DNA of 64,000 bases from Lumbricus rubellus (GCA_945859605.1 OX243812.1:44798509-44862508), one strand, 5' to 3'; shown: positions 11,528-22,439, counted from the first letter of the stretch. Translations and numbers: made by a program. Notes: a model not told the origin generated them from the letters alone.

Positions 11528-11570
11528 GTATCCGCTTGAAACATTATCAATATTGTTAGCTGTAGTGCTG

Positions 11571-12209
11571 ATGATGGCATACACTAACCATCGCAACAAA
11601 CCAGGAAAGGGTCATACACTTAAAGTAATCCTTCTTGGTGATGGAGGAGTCGGTAAAAGTTCACTGATGAATGTCTTTGTGAATCGCAAATTTGATGAAC
11701 AGTCCTACCACACGATTGGTGTAGAATTCCTAATGAAGGATATTACAATCAACAAAGACACTTACACACTGCAGATTTGGGACACAGCTGGCCAGGAGCG
11801 GTTCAAAAGTTTGCGTACACCTTTTTATCGTGGTGCTGACTGCTGTCTACTTACATTCAGCCTTGACGACAAAATCAGCTTCCGTAACCTGTCATTGTGG
11901 CAGAAGGAGTTCCTGTATTATGCAGACATTAAAGATGCTACTACATTTCCGTTTGTCATTCTTGGAAACAAGTCAGACGTTACAAATCGCCAGGTGGACT
12001 CGGAAGAGGCAAGAGCTTGGTGTCACATGAATAGAGTACCATACTACGAGACAAGTGCAAAGACGGCTGTCAATGTTGACACAGCTTTCCATGCAGTTGT
12101 GGAAAGAGCGCAAGAATTGGAGAGACAATGCGACACAGTCAGAAACATGAATGTTGATACTGTTGATCTTACAAAGCAGGGCAATGGGGTTAAGGGAGAC
12201 TGCTGCTGA
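11571..12209 (+). CDS. RAB9: Rab9-type small GTPase
   Basis: Codes a 212-aa Rab GTPase whose relatives cycle between late endosome and trans-Golgi network and act in retrograde receptor transport. Visible motifs are G1 GDGGVGKS (residues 23-30), switch I HTIGVEF (47-53, with the Mg-binding Thr48), G3 WDTAGQERF (70-78), the Rab signature LRTPFYRGADCCLLTFS, G4 NKSD (133-136), G5 ETSAK (160-164) and a C-terminal CC for double geranylgeranylation. The wording LGDGGVGKSSLMN, EFLYYAD and FPFVILGNK is Rab9 rather than Rab7. The frame is open upstream to 11517 without an ATG, and a good acceptor (CTTTGCTTACAG, ending 11526) precedes it. I therefore place the start at the first Met codon (11571; ATG at 11574 is an equal alternative) in an exon that begins at 11527. 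The whole coding region lies in one exon, as in vertebrate RAB9A from memory. The N-terminus is about 12 residues longer than human Rab9A. No disruption is seen. Confidence 0.93.
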   Translation: MMAYTNHRNKPGKGHTLKVILLGDGGVGKSSLMNVFVNRKFDEQSYHTIGVEFLMKDITINKDTYTLQIWDTAGQERFKSLRTPFYRGADCCLLTFSLDDKISFRNLSLWQKEFLYYADIKDATTFPFVILGNKSDVTNRQVDSEEARAWCHMNRVPYYETSAKTAVNVDTAFHAVVERAQELERQCDTVRNMNVDTVDLTKQGNGVKGDCC

Positions 12210-12891
12210 TGAATATTCATATATTGCAAGTTTTAAATGAATATTCATGGTGGCAATGGTTATTGAGTTAACAGTGACTATTTGGTCATACCATTTCATT
12301 TTCCCACCAGTGTGTACTTAATTCTACTTTGATTTTCACAGTTTAAAAATATTTCTCTTAGCAGAAAGTAAAGTATAAGCAAATGCCTAAAGTTTGTATC
12401 TTTATGGCTTACAAATTGAATTCAAACCGTTTCTGCAGGAAGTCAAATTAGCACCGGCATTGTTTTCAGCTTAAAAATATGTCTGCTATTTGAGAATACA
12501 TGTTCATTTTTAAATGAGGTGACAGATGGCGGCTATGTATGTATATTTTTGCCGATGATATAGATTATGAGGCAATACGCCATTCTGTATTTTTTATCAT
12601 GGCTTCATAATAATCTTCGCTAAATTTCAAACTAACACAACACGGAATGACCACAATTCATAGTATGACAGTTGATCACAAGTTATTTCAGAAGTCGAAT
12701 TTAACTGTTGGCAGTTAGGGTGCCCAGCGCGTCCTACTACTCATTTTACCAATGCCATCTGGAAAGTTGAGTGTGCCTTTGGGAGGGTAGCGGGAAGCAA
12801 TCCTGCGTCTGTGTGCTCTTTGTGCCAGAGTGTTGACCATTACCCTTTCCACAGGTGAATGCTTAATACTTAAGTTGTCAAATGGCATTTA
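12210..12891. other. Rab9 3'UTR and flank
   Basis: AT-rich, with ATGAATATTCATRTTG-like palindromic words repeated at 12210-12250. There is no AATAAA before the MITE at 12900. The first one is at 13345-13350, beyond the MITE, so the insertion may have separated the stop codon from its poly(A) signal. Confidence 0.5.
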
Positions 12892-12899
12892 CTCTGCAA

Positions 12900-13332
12900 C
12901 AAGGGCAGATACAGAAACTTTGGACGGGGGGGGGGGGGGGGGCAAAAAATTCTTGGTCTTGGGTCCGGGAAAAATTTTAGGCCTTGGGTCTGCAAAATTT
13001 GTCTTTCGTATCCGCCGAAAAAGTTGATGACATTTTTTTTTAGTCATCCAGCCAAATTTTTCGGAAAATAATACCATTTTGTCCGCCAAAAAAGTTGATG
13101 ACCTTTTTTTAGTCCCTCAGATTCATTCTGACTTCTAGAAAACATGCCATTTCCAAATAGGGGGGGCCGCAATGCATGGGTATTTCTTAATAGAGGGGGG
13201 GGGCCAAATTGTACAATATATACATTGTTCCACAGCATGTTCAATCCAAATGGGGGGGGGGGGCCACGATACATGGGAATTCTAAATGGGGGGGGCCATG
13301 GCCGGATAAGCCCCCCCCTGGATCCGCCCCTG
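12900..13332. mobile_element. hAT-like MITE
   Basis: The left end is CAAGGGCAGATACAG and the right end (reverse-complemented) is CAGGGGCGGATCCAGG. The target duplication CTCTGCAA is exact (12892-12899 and 13333-13340). A 16-G run follows the left end. The right-end block with GGGGGGGCCATGGCCGGAT is shared with the large element at 58388-61379, so this is a deletion derivative of the same family. Confidence 0.9.
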
Positions 13333-13932
13333 CTCTGCAATCTAAATAAAGCAAAATGAAATATTTACAAGCTATACTAGGCCAAACATAAAGTAGCTTA
13401 TAATGAAAACTATATTATGTAAACTTTCTTTCACCACATTCAGAATCTAAAAACATTTCGGTTACCCATTTTTTCCATTTGACTAAAATTATTGACGTCT
13501 TTCATTGCGTAAACATGCCACTTTATCTAACACCGTTAGCTGCAGAACAGTCGGGGTCATTGCACTATTACGTAACGCCGAAAATGACCGTTTTTCACCC
13601 ACCCTGTAACGGTCATATTTTCATGGCGAATTTAATATAGTATGTGAATTATAATTTGACAGTAGACATGGCTTAAAATATACAGAATGTTTTATTTATA
13701 TAGATGATAGTCATGCTTGAACTGCAATTTTCTTAAATTTTATCTCAAGAATAAAATTTTACACACTGCTGAAAACTTTCACGGACTAAATTGTTCATTA
13801 ACAATTAATCAAAATTAAGATGAACTAATTATTTGCTTAGTCGGGCACTTCGATAATTATTAATAGAAATAAATAGCCTATTGCTGAGTTCTGTTGAGCA
13901 TCAATTTTAAAATGTTTGAGATTGATGTCCAC

Positions 13933-15010
13933 CAGTGGCGTAACAACCATGTAACGAAGGTGGACAAAATCCACGGGCCCCCGAGGTCTCCGGGGCCCCG
14001 AGTTGCTCACCCCAAAATAATTCATGTACTTTAATTACTGGGGCAATAGTTAGGCTATAGTTGTCTTGAAGGGTACCGGTATGATATAATTATTATTGTC
14101 TTTTTTCTCTGCAGCGTTTAAGTTGTCTTTATTCCACATCTCTACGACACCTCAGCTGTTGGTTTAGAATAAGCAGTAACAACACTGCAAAACACAAAGA
14201 CCTATAAATTATCACACGTCGGACCCGATATTGTCAGATGTGCACTATTTCAGACTGGAGGCCAGCAGGTGTCACTAAATAGAATATACCCATATTAATC
14301 TTATCTCCCCAGATGAAGAGAAGTTGAAAATGCCACTTCCATGTCATTTATTTTTGCAAATTAACTTCCACCTGCATTTTTGAACGATGGAACTAACGGG
14401 TATGTTTATTCCTACTACAGAACTTTGTTTGCCTTTGGTTTTAGAGCACTTAGAACAGTTAGAACACCTAAGAATTAACCCTTAGAGGCTTAGAGTCACT
14501 AAATAAATTCGAGCTGCCTCGGTCTGAACATTGCTTAGGACACTTAGAACAATTAAAGTCACCTTAAATTTTGATTGCAGCATAAACGTTTCATTTATAA
14601 ACATTTTAAATAATTGGGATAGAATGGCAATTATCCCCCCCCCCCCGGATCGTCCATACCGCATAATACCGGTACATTCCATCCGGAGGATAGATTAATT
14701 CATTCCCACTTTCGGATAATCTTTAATTAAGGGGGATAGAATTATATTCCGTGACCCTGAGATTTAACAATTGGTTTGAGGTAAACCACCCTCCCACCCC
14801 TTCTGGCTGTATGTCAGCGCCCCTAAGACCAGACCCGCCCGTCATGATGGGTTGCAAGAACGGCTGCGTGCCTAACCTCCTCCCCTCATTAGCAGCGCAC
14901 ATAATTCATTCAAGGTTCAACTGTGTTTCCCCAAATAGTTCTGTTCTGTCTATGGTGCATGATTGTACATGATTGGAGAGGGGCCGGAGGAGTAAACACA
15001 CACACTCTCA

Positions 15011-15066
<56 letters not shown>

Positions 15067-15619
15067 ACCACCACCACCACCACCAACCGGTTTGCCATGG
15101 AAGATTGGAGATGGAAGATTGGAGATGGAAGATTGACGTGACCCTGACTTGATCCTCACCGAGCTCACTCTCCCATTCTGAAATGTTTTACCCTCTTGCA
15201 GATGCAGACTAAAAGTTCCAAAGTCCAACAGAATCTCCCCCAATGAGTCATCATAATGTTGACACCGTGACCCTATTCAACATAGCCAGTCCAGTAGGTG
15301 CCTATTAGACACCCTTGAACATATTCTATCCATCATCGCATCAGCTGCCTTGTATACGGCGCTGTTCAATTAACGTGTTACGCGCCTACGGCGCCAAATA
15401 AATTGTCGTAATTATTATTATTGGTATGGCACCAGAATCGACGCCATAACTAATTAATTAGCACTTTATAAATATAATCTCACTCTTGATTTTTACCCAA
15501 ATAGCTTATAGCTGTCTCTTTAATCCTATATACTCTATAGTCTCGGTAACGGGTAACCTAATTAAGGGCCCCAAGGCTTAGAATGTCCACGGGCCCCCGG
15601 CCAGGTTGTTACGCCACTG
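13933..15619. mobile_element. hAT-like element with 8-bp TSD
   Basis: The 16-bp ends CAGTGGCGTAACAACC are perfect inverted copies. The target duplication ATGTCCAC is exact (13925-13932 and 15620-15627). Subterminal GGGCCCC-type palindromes lie on both sides. No transposase is visible in 1.7 kb. The inside carries a dinucleotide run and short C/G tracts. Confidence 0.92.
14999..15085. repeat. (CA)n and (CCA)n microsatellite
   Basis: A CA run covers about 15014-15064 and is followed by CCA repeats. The valine/cysteine or threonine/histidine-rich ORFs across it are translation artefacts. Confidence 0.95.
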
Positions 15620-16084
15620 ATGTCCACTAAGTAAAATATGCTACAAATTGGTTTTTCGACGCCAGGAATCCAAGGGGAATTAGACCTACCACGTTGTTCC
15701 ATTGGTAAAGCTATCACAGATCCAAACAATTCGAACAGCGGTTTCTGGTTTTGCACAAATGGAAGAACAGATCGATATTTTGACCTGGCATGTAACTAGT
15801 GTCTGCTGTTGTATCTTCTTCAGATAATTATATAGACCTATTTCGGTAAAATTTTAAATCAATGTCACGAAGTTTAAACTTTGATCACATCATGTCTGAA
15901 GTGTTATTCAATGGTAATTTATTATTCATTAATTTTTTTCAAGGCGTTACGTAATGTTCAGCTCCACCCACGCAACGTTTCGTAACGTTTTCAATGACCA
16001 AACCCACCCACCAACCCTCGAGCGTTACGTAATTATGCACCGAGTGCCACTGACCCTCACTGAAACCGTCTTCTTTAGCTTGTT

Positions 16085-16297
16085 TGTTTGTATGTGCACT
16101 TGTTATAGTGCCCCTTCAAGCTCGCTACTCGGAGGCGCTCCCAACTACAGAGCGGACACTGCATCGAGTTTCACGTCGAAGCGCTGAGCAATTGCAGGTA
16201 AAGGACTTGCCCAAGGTCCCTACGCGGCGACTTGAGGTGGATTCGAACTTGCAACCCTTCGGCTGCAAGGCAATACCCACTACACCACCGTGCCCCA
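16085..16297 (-). mobile_element. tRNA-derived SINE
   Basis: On the minus strand it starts with GGGGCACGGTGGTGTAGTGG (A-box-like), then a B box close to GGTTCGAAT, then CTTGGGCAAGTCCTTTACC and AATTGCTCAGCGCTTCG, ending GGGGCACTATAACAAGTG plus a CATACAAACAAA tail. This makes it a near full-length member of the family at 46364 and 51880. Confidence 0.85.
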
Positions 16298-16399
16298 AAG
16301 CTAGTGGATATTTATTAGTATGTTTGCATAATGTTGTACAATTTGAATTCACATTAGTGTAGTAAGAGAACTATGTAGAAAGATCAGTTAATAATAATA

Positions 16400-16460
16400 A
16401 GACAATTTATATAGCGCCGTAGCTTAGCCGAGGCCGAAGGAAAGGGTGCTGTACAAGAGT
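16400..16460 (-). mobile_element. CR1-like LINE 3' terminus
   Basis: A short TTTATATAGCGCCGTAGC terminus like those at 7196 and 31243. Confidence 0.5.
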
Positions 16461-17900
16461 TCAAAAGTTACTGGCAATTATGCGATTATTTAAATAGTTG
16501 GTGATTGTAACTTACGAAGTACTATCATGTATGTGTGCAATGCGCAAGACAATGCAGGCGTCAACCTATGGTGTTTATGTTTTTGGTGGTGCACCAAAGC
16601 TAAGCCGTAATCAGGTCAATAACCAGATCTTCCATATCAGTTCAATTTTATTGAACACTCGGAACTGTGAATGTATGACAATGTTTGGTGACTATCAGAT
16701 ACCAACACATCTGGAGGTCTCCACACATACTGAATGAATTTGTTGACATGTTTGGAAGGGTAGTTTATCAGTTTGAAATGGGTGCATGTTGAATATTTAA
16801 TTCTGTACTGTGGAGCAATCACGTAATACAGAGGTCATCAGTTGATGATCACTAATGTCACTGGGTTGGAAATGATGATGGAAAAGATGGCATGGCAATT
16901 GAGGAACTAAATGGTTGGAGGGGATGAGTGAAGCTTACTGAAGTGTTGGAATGATATGTGATGCATTGTGCTAGCATATAGAAACTTATATCACCAGTGT
17001 CCTGTTTGAATCTTCATTCAAGACTTGATATTTTTGCCATGTTGTTGATGCATTAGAATTCTTTACTTCATGTCTTGAACTAATATTGTAGCCACTTCAA
17101 AGCAAACTTGAAAGGTGCTCTACATACACTGCTCCATTTTGGTGCAACTGGATGTGGTAGACTCATTAACCTGCACATGCATAACATGCGGTTCTGGTGG
17201 CATACTTCCTATTGGCAGCATTGTAACAGTGTTTCACTGTACATGGGTATGTGTGTACCTGTATATAATTATGTATAATATATATTTATATGTACCGTAC
17301 ATACATGTATGTAAGGGTTGCAAATCCTGAGGAGAGAAGGGTGGGAATTCCCTCCCCACTTGTGAACTTGGGGAGGAAATGTTATGAAATTTCATCACCA
17401 AAATTCCTTGCCATGTATGCACCGAATAAGTATATACCTGGTATTCATTCATATGTGTGTCACAATGACTCAATGTAAATTTCTGTATTAATTTTATATA
17501 TAATCTTGGGCTACATGTCAACTGTGCTGCTGGCTGGATGTATCACTGAAAGGTTATTTATGAATTTGAAGGTCGCATCTTTGATCTGTGATGTTTGGAA
17601 ATTCTTTTGACTGCATTTTTGTGTTGCATCATGCTTAGAGGAAGGCCTATGTACACATTTTCCTAACTGTACATTTCTTTGCTAATGTTGGTTTGTCATT
17701 GGACGTTTATAATTTAAAATCTGACCAAGTGCATGTTATTACTTTACATCACATTACATTTTTGCAATTGGTAAGAGGACGAGACTCCTTTGTGTAGGGC
17801 TGTAAATAAATAGCAGACACTGCGGGTCTTGTTCAATCGATGTATTCTTGTCACCATCACCTTTGCAATACCTGCACCAAAGTCGACTACCCAAGCAATA
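16461..17900. other. Intergenic, no gene seen
   Basis: AT-rich sequence with short ORFs only. I see no splice-bounded exon, repeat family or inverted repeat that I can name. Confidence 0.5.
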
Positions 17901-17901
17901 T

Positions 17902-17980
17902 GGTTCACAATATTTAATGGTAATTTAGAGTCGATGAAGCTGTTTACTCGACTCTCAATTACCATTAAATATTGTGAACC
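17902..17980. repeat. 33-bp hairpin (32/33 paired)
   Basis: Arms 17902-17934 and 17948-17980 (GGTTCACAATATTTAATGG...) are inverted copies with one mismatch. The 13-base loop TGAAGCTGTTTAC contains the very word that forms the target duplication of the LINE at 18021. Confidence 0.9.
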
Positions 17981-18020
17981 ATGAATTGAATATTAATTTA
18001 ATGTTCGATGAAGCTGTTTA

Positions 18021-18329
18021 GACAAATGAGTGGGTATGCAGAGATTGGTATCGAAAACGATGAGTCGTTATAACAAACAGTGCTAAGAAGAAAGTTGGGT
18101 TTCTTTGGTCATGTTATGCCTTCAAATGGACTGGAAAAAGATATGATGCTGTCATGCAGAGAGGGAAAGATAAAACAAGGGCAACCGAGGAAAAGGTGGT
18201 TGGACGAGGTTCAAGAAACAACAAGAATTAATCTGGAAGAACTAAGGGAAGCGACATCAGAAAGAAAGAAATGGAGAAGACTGGTCATGACGGTCGCTAG
18301 AGTTCAAGGAACTGAAGGCGCAAGGTGAC
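18021..18329 (+). mobile_element. RTE-like LINE, 3' end only, with TSD
   Basis: Codes the C-terminal segment LGFFGHVMPSNGLEKDMM ... RKRWLDEVQ ... ERKKWRRLV of a non-LTR reverse transcriptase. Direct repeats GAAGCTGTTTA (18010-18020 and 18330-18340) flank it, so it is an insertion of only about 309 bases. It belongs to the same broad family as 1093-1902. Confidence 0.85.
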
Positions 18330-18659
18330 GAAGCTGTTTAATAGGCTTGAATGGACTGCAATGTTTCTGGTACATATAAATGTGTAAGGGTTAACCATGT
18401 TAAATTAATGTTCAGTAAAGTTGGCCTGCATCTGCAAAGTTCCTGAACCTAAAAAAGAGTGGCCCAACCACAGCCTGATGAACACAGTTTAATGAGTTTA
18501 TTATATCTGTCATCCTTTCTGATGACAGAATCCAGAAGATCAATTATAGAGTGATATGCAGGGTAGAGGGTCTAAGAGGGACTAGAGGCAGCAGAGTTTA
18601 ATTACACCACTGCCAGTGCCACTAAAATAGTAATAAAATTATACTACCAAATAAGTTTT

Positions 18660-18960
18660 GCTTTCATTTCTATGTATCTATAGGCCCATATCCATTCTTC
18701 CTTTTTTGTCAAGTATTTTTTTAAAAATTATGCATGACAGGCTCAATAACTATGTAGAAAAATCTCACATTATATTTCCATACCAATATGGCTGTAAACC
18801 GGGTCAATCTACTTTTATGCCTTTAATGGATATGTTTGATAAGATCTCTAAGGCCTTTGAAAACGAATATTCTATTGGTATCTTTTTGCATTAGGAAATG
18901 GTTTTCGATACTGTTAATCATGTGATCCTATTAAAAAATTTTTTAGCTATTAATTTTTTT
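18660..18960 (+). mobile_element. Jockey/CR1-type reverse transcriptase fragment
   Basis: Translates YRPISILPFLSSIFLKIM, then YQYGCKPGQST (the YG.R.G.ST box) and, after a stop, VFDTVNHVILL (the AFDTVDH.ILL box). These are fingers/palm motifs of a LINE different from the RTE-like copies nearby. It is broken and has no intact ends. Confidence 0.8.
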
Positions 18961-19486
18961 TAGCTAGTTACGGCACCAGAGGCATCCAATTAGCTTGGTT
19001 TGCCAGTTAGATGCTAGTATATGGACACAAAGGTTAGAGATTGTGAAGCTTGGGACGAAAGTAGGCCAAACAGAACCTGGCTGTTGACATGCACTTGGGA
19101 TTCCAATCTGTCTATCCACAAGGCAGTGTATCGTTCACTGCTTATCACACTGGCACAGGTTTTAAAATGACACAGGTTCTACTTAAAATGGGCCCACCTA
19201 TCCAATTGATGTGCAGACGTCCGAACTGGTCATGACCCCCTCCACCCTCCTTGTCCACATTCGTCCACATTTGGATGACCCCCTTCCTCCCTCATTGCGG
19301 ACATCCTTTATGAATGCCCCCTAAGACGCTGTCTATGCCTGCTATCAGACGCAATTGTTTCCATTTTAATTAAATCATAAATAAGCATACATATTAATAT
19401 TCATGCTTAATTGCTTATCCTGTAGTGCCTGGTTAATCATTTGTTAGAAGTATATATATATTACACTTCATACATAGATGTCTTGT
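18961..19486. other. No gene seen
   Basis: Possibly further decayed LINE. I find no conserved motif. Confidence 0.4.
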
Positions 19487-19583
19487 CTTCGACCATCATC
19501 GATCCGAGGGTTGGTCGCTTCAAGAACAAGTTTTCTCCATCTCCTCCTGTCTCTTGTCTCCATCAAAGTCCGATCGAAAGATG
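19487..19583 (-). mobile_element. RTE-like LINE, 3' tip
   Basis: The reverse complement (GACAGGAGGAGATGGAGAAA ... ACCAACCCTCGGATCG ... AAGACAAGACA) matches the last 100 bases of the element at 1093-1902, including the GACAAGAC tail. Confidence 0.85.
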
Positions 19584-19599
19584 AAGACACATAGTAGGT

Positions 19600-20015
19600 C
19601 CTGTCTACAATGAATCGTCTGACCATCTATACTTTGAACGCCTTTGTTTCCATTTAATTGATTCACTCATCCATATTCTTCAATTCCGCAGTTGCCTGTG
19701 AAAGTACTGGTAGTAGCTCAATTTTCGTGCCGTTTGCAGTGTGCGATACAGAATATGGTCATTAATTTACAGCAAAATTGTAGAAGAATCAAGTAATGGT
19801 TGCTTGAGGACTTTCATGACACAAATGTTCTGAACCTTTGTATTCGATTTTCTCAGTTGTTATAATTTTACAAACTACAGAATCAAACGAATAGAAAAAG
19901 ATATTTTAATTCTGTAAAAGTATTGTGAAACAGAATAACAGTAGAATATGACTGAATAAAAAGTTAAGAAATGATGTGTGCCAGGTTTTGATCTCCGTTG
20001 TCACATTTAACCTGC
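19600..20015. repeat. Dispersed ~410-bp repeat, copy 1
   Basis: Matches 37375-37805 over its length with scattered differences: shared phrases CATATTCTTCAATTCC.CAG, TTGCCTG, AATGGTTGCTT, CATGACACAAATGTTC and TAGAATATGACTGAATAAAA. No coding potential, no obvious terminal repeats. Family unknown. Confidence 0.75.
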
Positions 20016-20292
20016 TCATTGCTCAACTTATATTATAATCACAGTTCTAAAGCTAAAAAAAGTGTAAGATATTCTGCATATAGAAAATTTAAAACAGATT
20101 TTTGCAGCACAGTAGCTCTTTATAAGAGCTATAAGTAAAGGCAATGAGAAAACGACAGATGATTCTATTGGAATGTTTCACGTAAAACAAGACTGGTGAT
20201 TGAACAATGTCGCAGCCATGTTCATTGAAGAAATCTGAAAACCACAGACCATCTAAAAGACTTGTTTTAAATTCCTTAAGCCTGCAAACATT

Positions 20293-20547
20293 TTAATTTG
20301 TTAATCTGTTCTTAACAACTAATTCTGGAAATCCTGACTTTGGGTCATACTCGCGGACAAATTCCACATCAGTGCATTCACCAATGACGACCTCGGCTGT
20401 TGTAAATACAATAAGGTCACTCACAACATGACCTCCGATCATGTGACCTTCTTTGTCACTCAGTGCAATGTGAAGATGACCGTCATCTCCAGACAGTGTG
20501 CCGACAAGCGAGACAATCTCAAATGGACCTTCAAGTTCTTTTATTGT
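20293..20547 (-). CDS. PPC-domain gene, exon 2
   Basis: 84 codons plus TAA. It begins T-I-K-E-L-E-G-P-F-E-I after the acceptor and has no internal Met near its start, so it escapes a simple ATG-based ORF scan. Confidence 0.88.
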   Translation of the reverse strand, partial: TIKELEGPFEIVSLVGTLSGDDGHLHIALSDKEGHMIGGHVVSDLIVFTTAEVVIGECTDVEFVREYDPKSGFPELVVKNRLTN

Positions 20548-22143
20548 CTGTGAAATTAATTAACAAACATTGTTAATATTTAGTATGTATTTGACTCACC
20601 ACGTCTATACCAGATTTTAGTTTAAACAGAGGCTTAACCTTTTGACTTCCGCATGCAGGTTCACCCGCTGTTTTAGACAACATTAATGTTCTAAGCACCG
20701 TAGGCCTACTCACAGGGCTGAAAGTGAGTCGGGTCTGTCCGGGTCTCAGACCCGGCTTTAATTTGTTGGCTCTTGAATAAACACTGATATTTAGCACCAT
20801 CTGGTCCAAAGAGACCCGGCAATTTTTTCGAACCACTTTCAGCCCTGCCTACTCATCATTCATTGCCACTGTTTAAAACTTACTAGGAATGTGTTAGGTA
20901 CTTACAAGCACTTGTGGGTTATAGTAGGGCCACAAGTTTTGGTTGTAGTGGTTTATGTCAGGAAAAAATGTAAAAGTTATAAAGTTCCAGTAGACTTATA
21001 CCTTGTGTATAAGTTTACACCTAGGTAGCAAAAAGTCGAGGAATTGTTTAGGAATGGGCATGTGTTGCGCATGGCAACCGGAGGGAGAATGGAGGCGCAG
21101 AGGACGACCGAAAAAGACCTGGAGAAGCACATTCAAGGAGGATCTGACGGAGATGGGTATCGACTGGAATGAAGCAGCAAATATCGCAGCTGACCGTGCA
21201 GAATGGAGAAATCTTGTCGCCCGATGTTCCGAAAGAAATGAAAGGAACTGAGAGAGAGATGTGTTAGTTTTATGGAATGTGGAGCACATAATTAACATGC
21301 CACTTGCGTTTCATTGTGCCATGTCACTAACCAGAGGATGATGACAGAAGCAATATTGGAGGTGATGACACGGAAAGATCTAATGACGGCAGAAAACATT
21401 GCAATTATGAGTGGAGTTGTGAATAGTGTTGCCAGTCCCAGTTGCAAAAAGCTGTGTTCTAGAAGATGCTGACTGTGATAGCAATAGCTGTAGTATGCAA
21501 GAGTGGGCAACTACACCGTGTCCGGAAAAATGGAATCATTATGGCAATATGAAAATAAATAGTAAATCGATTTTTAAAATTCAAACAGTTTTAATCCTGA
21601 CATACTTATCTAATACTTGGCTATGCTCCGGCACATCTATGTAAGCTCTGCTGTCCAGTATGTCGTGCTAGCCTGCAGAGCCCTTCACTTCGCTTCTAGC
21701 AGAGAGCTTTTGTGTTGGAAGTTTGGATCCTCAACCTGTCAGCGCCGCACTTTCTTGGTTGTAGGTCCTTCTGTCTGGAATAGTTTTCCGTTGGGGATAC
21801 ACCTGTTACTTAGGGTTGAGTGTTTTACACGATCCTTAAGATCCTTTTATGACCATGGTTGGCCTGGAGCACCTCTGAGTGTACTTCTTGAAGGGGAGCT
21901 ATAGAAATTCTTTATATGAATGAATAAATGTTATGTACGGTATACAACACATATACTTACATTGCTGGGTGTGACCGGAGAGTGGGCAGCCAGTCGAATT
22001 GTAGCTTTGGTTAAACTGCCACAACAAGTCATGATGAAAGCACCCTTGAGATGATAGTCCTTAACATACTTCAACAAAGACGTGAACAGCTCTTGGCCTG
22101 GTTCCAGCCTCAGTGGATGAACAACAAGTCGGCTTTGAGGCAT
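20293..22143 (-). CDS. PPC/DUF296-domain protein, two exons
   Basis: Two exons on the minus strand, 22143-21961 and 20547-20293, join in phase 0 across a 1413-bp intron. The donor GTAAGTA (reading down from 21960) and the acceptor AATTTCACAG are both good. The product has 145 residues, about one PPC (plant and prokaryote conserved, DUF296) domain. Exon 1 gives HPLRLEPGQEL (residues 9-19) and KGAFIMTCCGSLTKATIRL. Exon 2 gives the hallmark core FEIVSLVGTLSGDDGHLHIA with the HLH histidines at 85-87, GGHVV near 99 and the C-terminal EFVREYDPKSGFPELVV. In plants the domain is paired with AT hooks and in prokaryotes it stands alone as a trimer. The animal version has no well-defined function that I know of, and no AT hook is seen here. 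The start is the first ATG in the exon (22143); an acceptor-like TTAG a few bases upstream means a further 5' exon is possible. The intron holds a MITE and two LINE fragments. Confidence 0.88.
20713..20847. mobile_element. Short hAT-like MITE (135 bp)
   Basis: The 14-bp ends CAGGGCTGAAAGTG are perfect inverted copies, flanked by the exact 8-bp repeat CCTACTCA (20705-20712 and 20848-20855). It lies in the PPC gene intron. A decayed relative with CAGGGATGAAAGTG is at about 57747-58095. Confidence 0.92.
20996..21255 (+). mobile_element. RTE-like LINE 3' end
   Basis: Translates WQPEGEWRRRGRPKKTWRST, then KEDLTEMGIDWNEA and WRNLVARCSERN, the conserved tail of a non-LTR reverse transcriptase. It lies in the PPC gene intron, antisense to the gene. 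No target duplication was located. Confidence 0.85.
21625..21905 (+). mobile_element. CR1-like LINE 3' end
   Basis: Translates ACRALHFASSRELL, then CQRRTFLVVGPSVWNSFP (the R.F...GP..WN.LP box), and ends GAPLSVLLEGEL before a TATAGAAATTCTTTATATG(AATG) tail. A second copy is at 62020-62330. Confidence 0.85.
21961..22143 (-). CDS. PPC-domain gene, exon 1
   Basis: 61 codons, Met to Asn, ending in the donor at 21960. The longer open frame upstream to 22152 starts with TTG and is not preferred. Confidence 0.85.
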
Positions 22144-22439
22144 TCTTTCCAACAGCTAATGCACATAATATTTAGGCATTAAAATGCAGATACTTGATCG
22201 ACTGTCCTATAAAATACTCATCCATCATTGACATATCAAACAGGTCTTTTTCAAGGCGATTACATATAGAAGGCGTACAATGATAAAGTAATGGTTCCTT
22301 ATTTCCATTTCATCATGTAAATTGTAATGTAAGCTGTATGTATTTACACTGAAGAAGCACGAGCCGGCGCCAGGTTTGATTTTAATAATAATAATAATAT
22401 GTAGAGATTTAAGTACCATGAGTTCGTAAGCAATCGATT

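Larger units (their letters stand above)
13548..16060. mobile_element. Probable outer element with TTACGTAACGC ends
   Basis: The left side (about 13548) reads CAGTCGGGGTCATTGCAC and then TATTACGTAACGCC. The right side, reverse-complemented from about 16057, reads CAGTGGCACTCGGTGCAT and then AATTACGTAACGCTC. The arms are similar but no flanking duplication was found, so the boundaries are tentative. The hAT at 13933 is nested inside. Confidence 0.45.

Noticed and set aside
11517..11570. Upstream extension of the Rab9 frame
   Set aside because: Begins with TTG, not ATG, and crosses a good 3' splice site; the extension is intron plus 5'UTR.
14910..15243. ORFs with runs of Val-Cys or Thr-His
   Set aside because: Translation of the (CA)n microsatellite.
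13548..16060. Firm call of an outer hAT with TSD
   Set aside because: The arms are similar but the flanking 8-mers differ, so it is listed only as probable.
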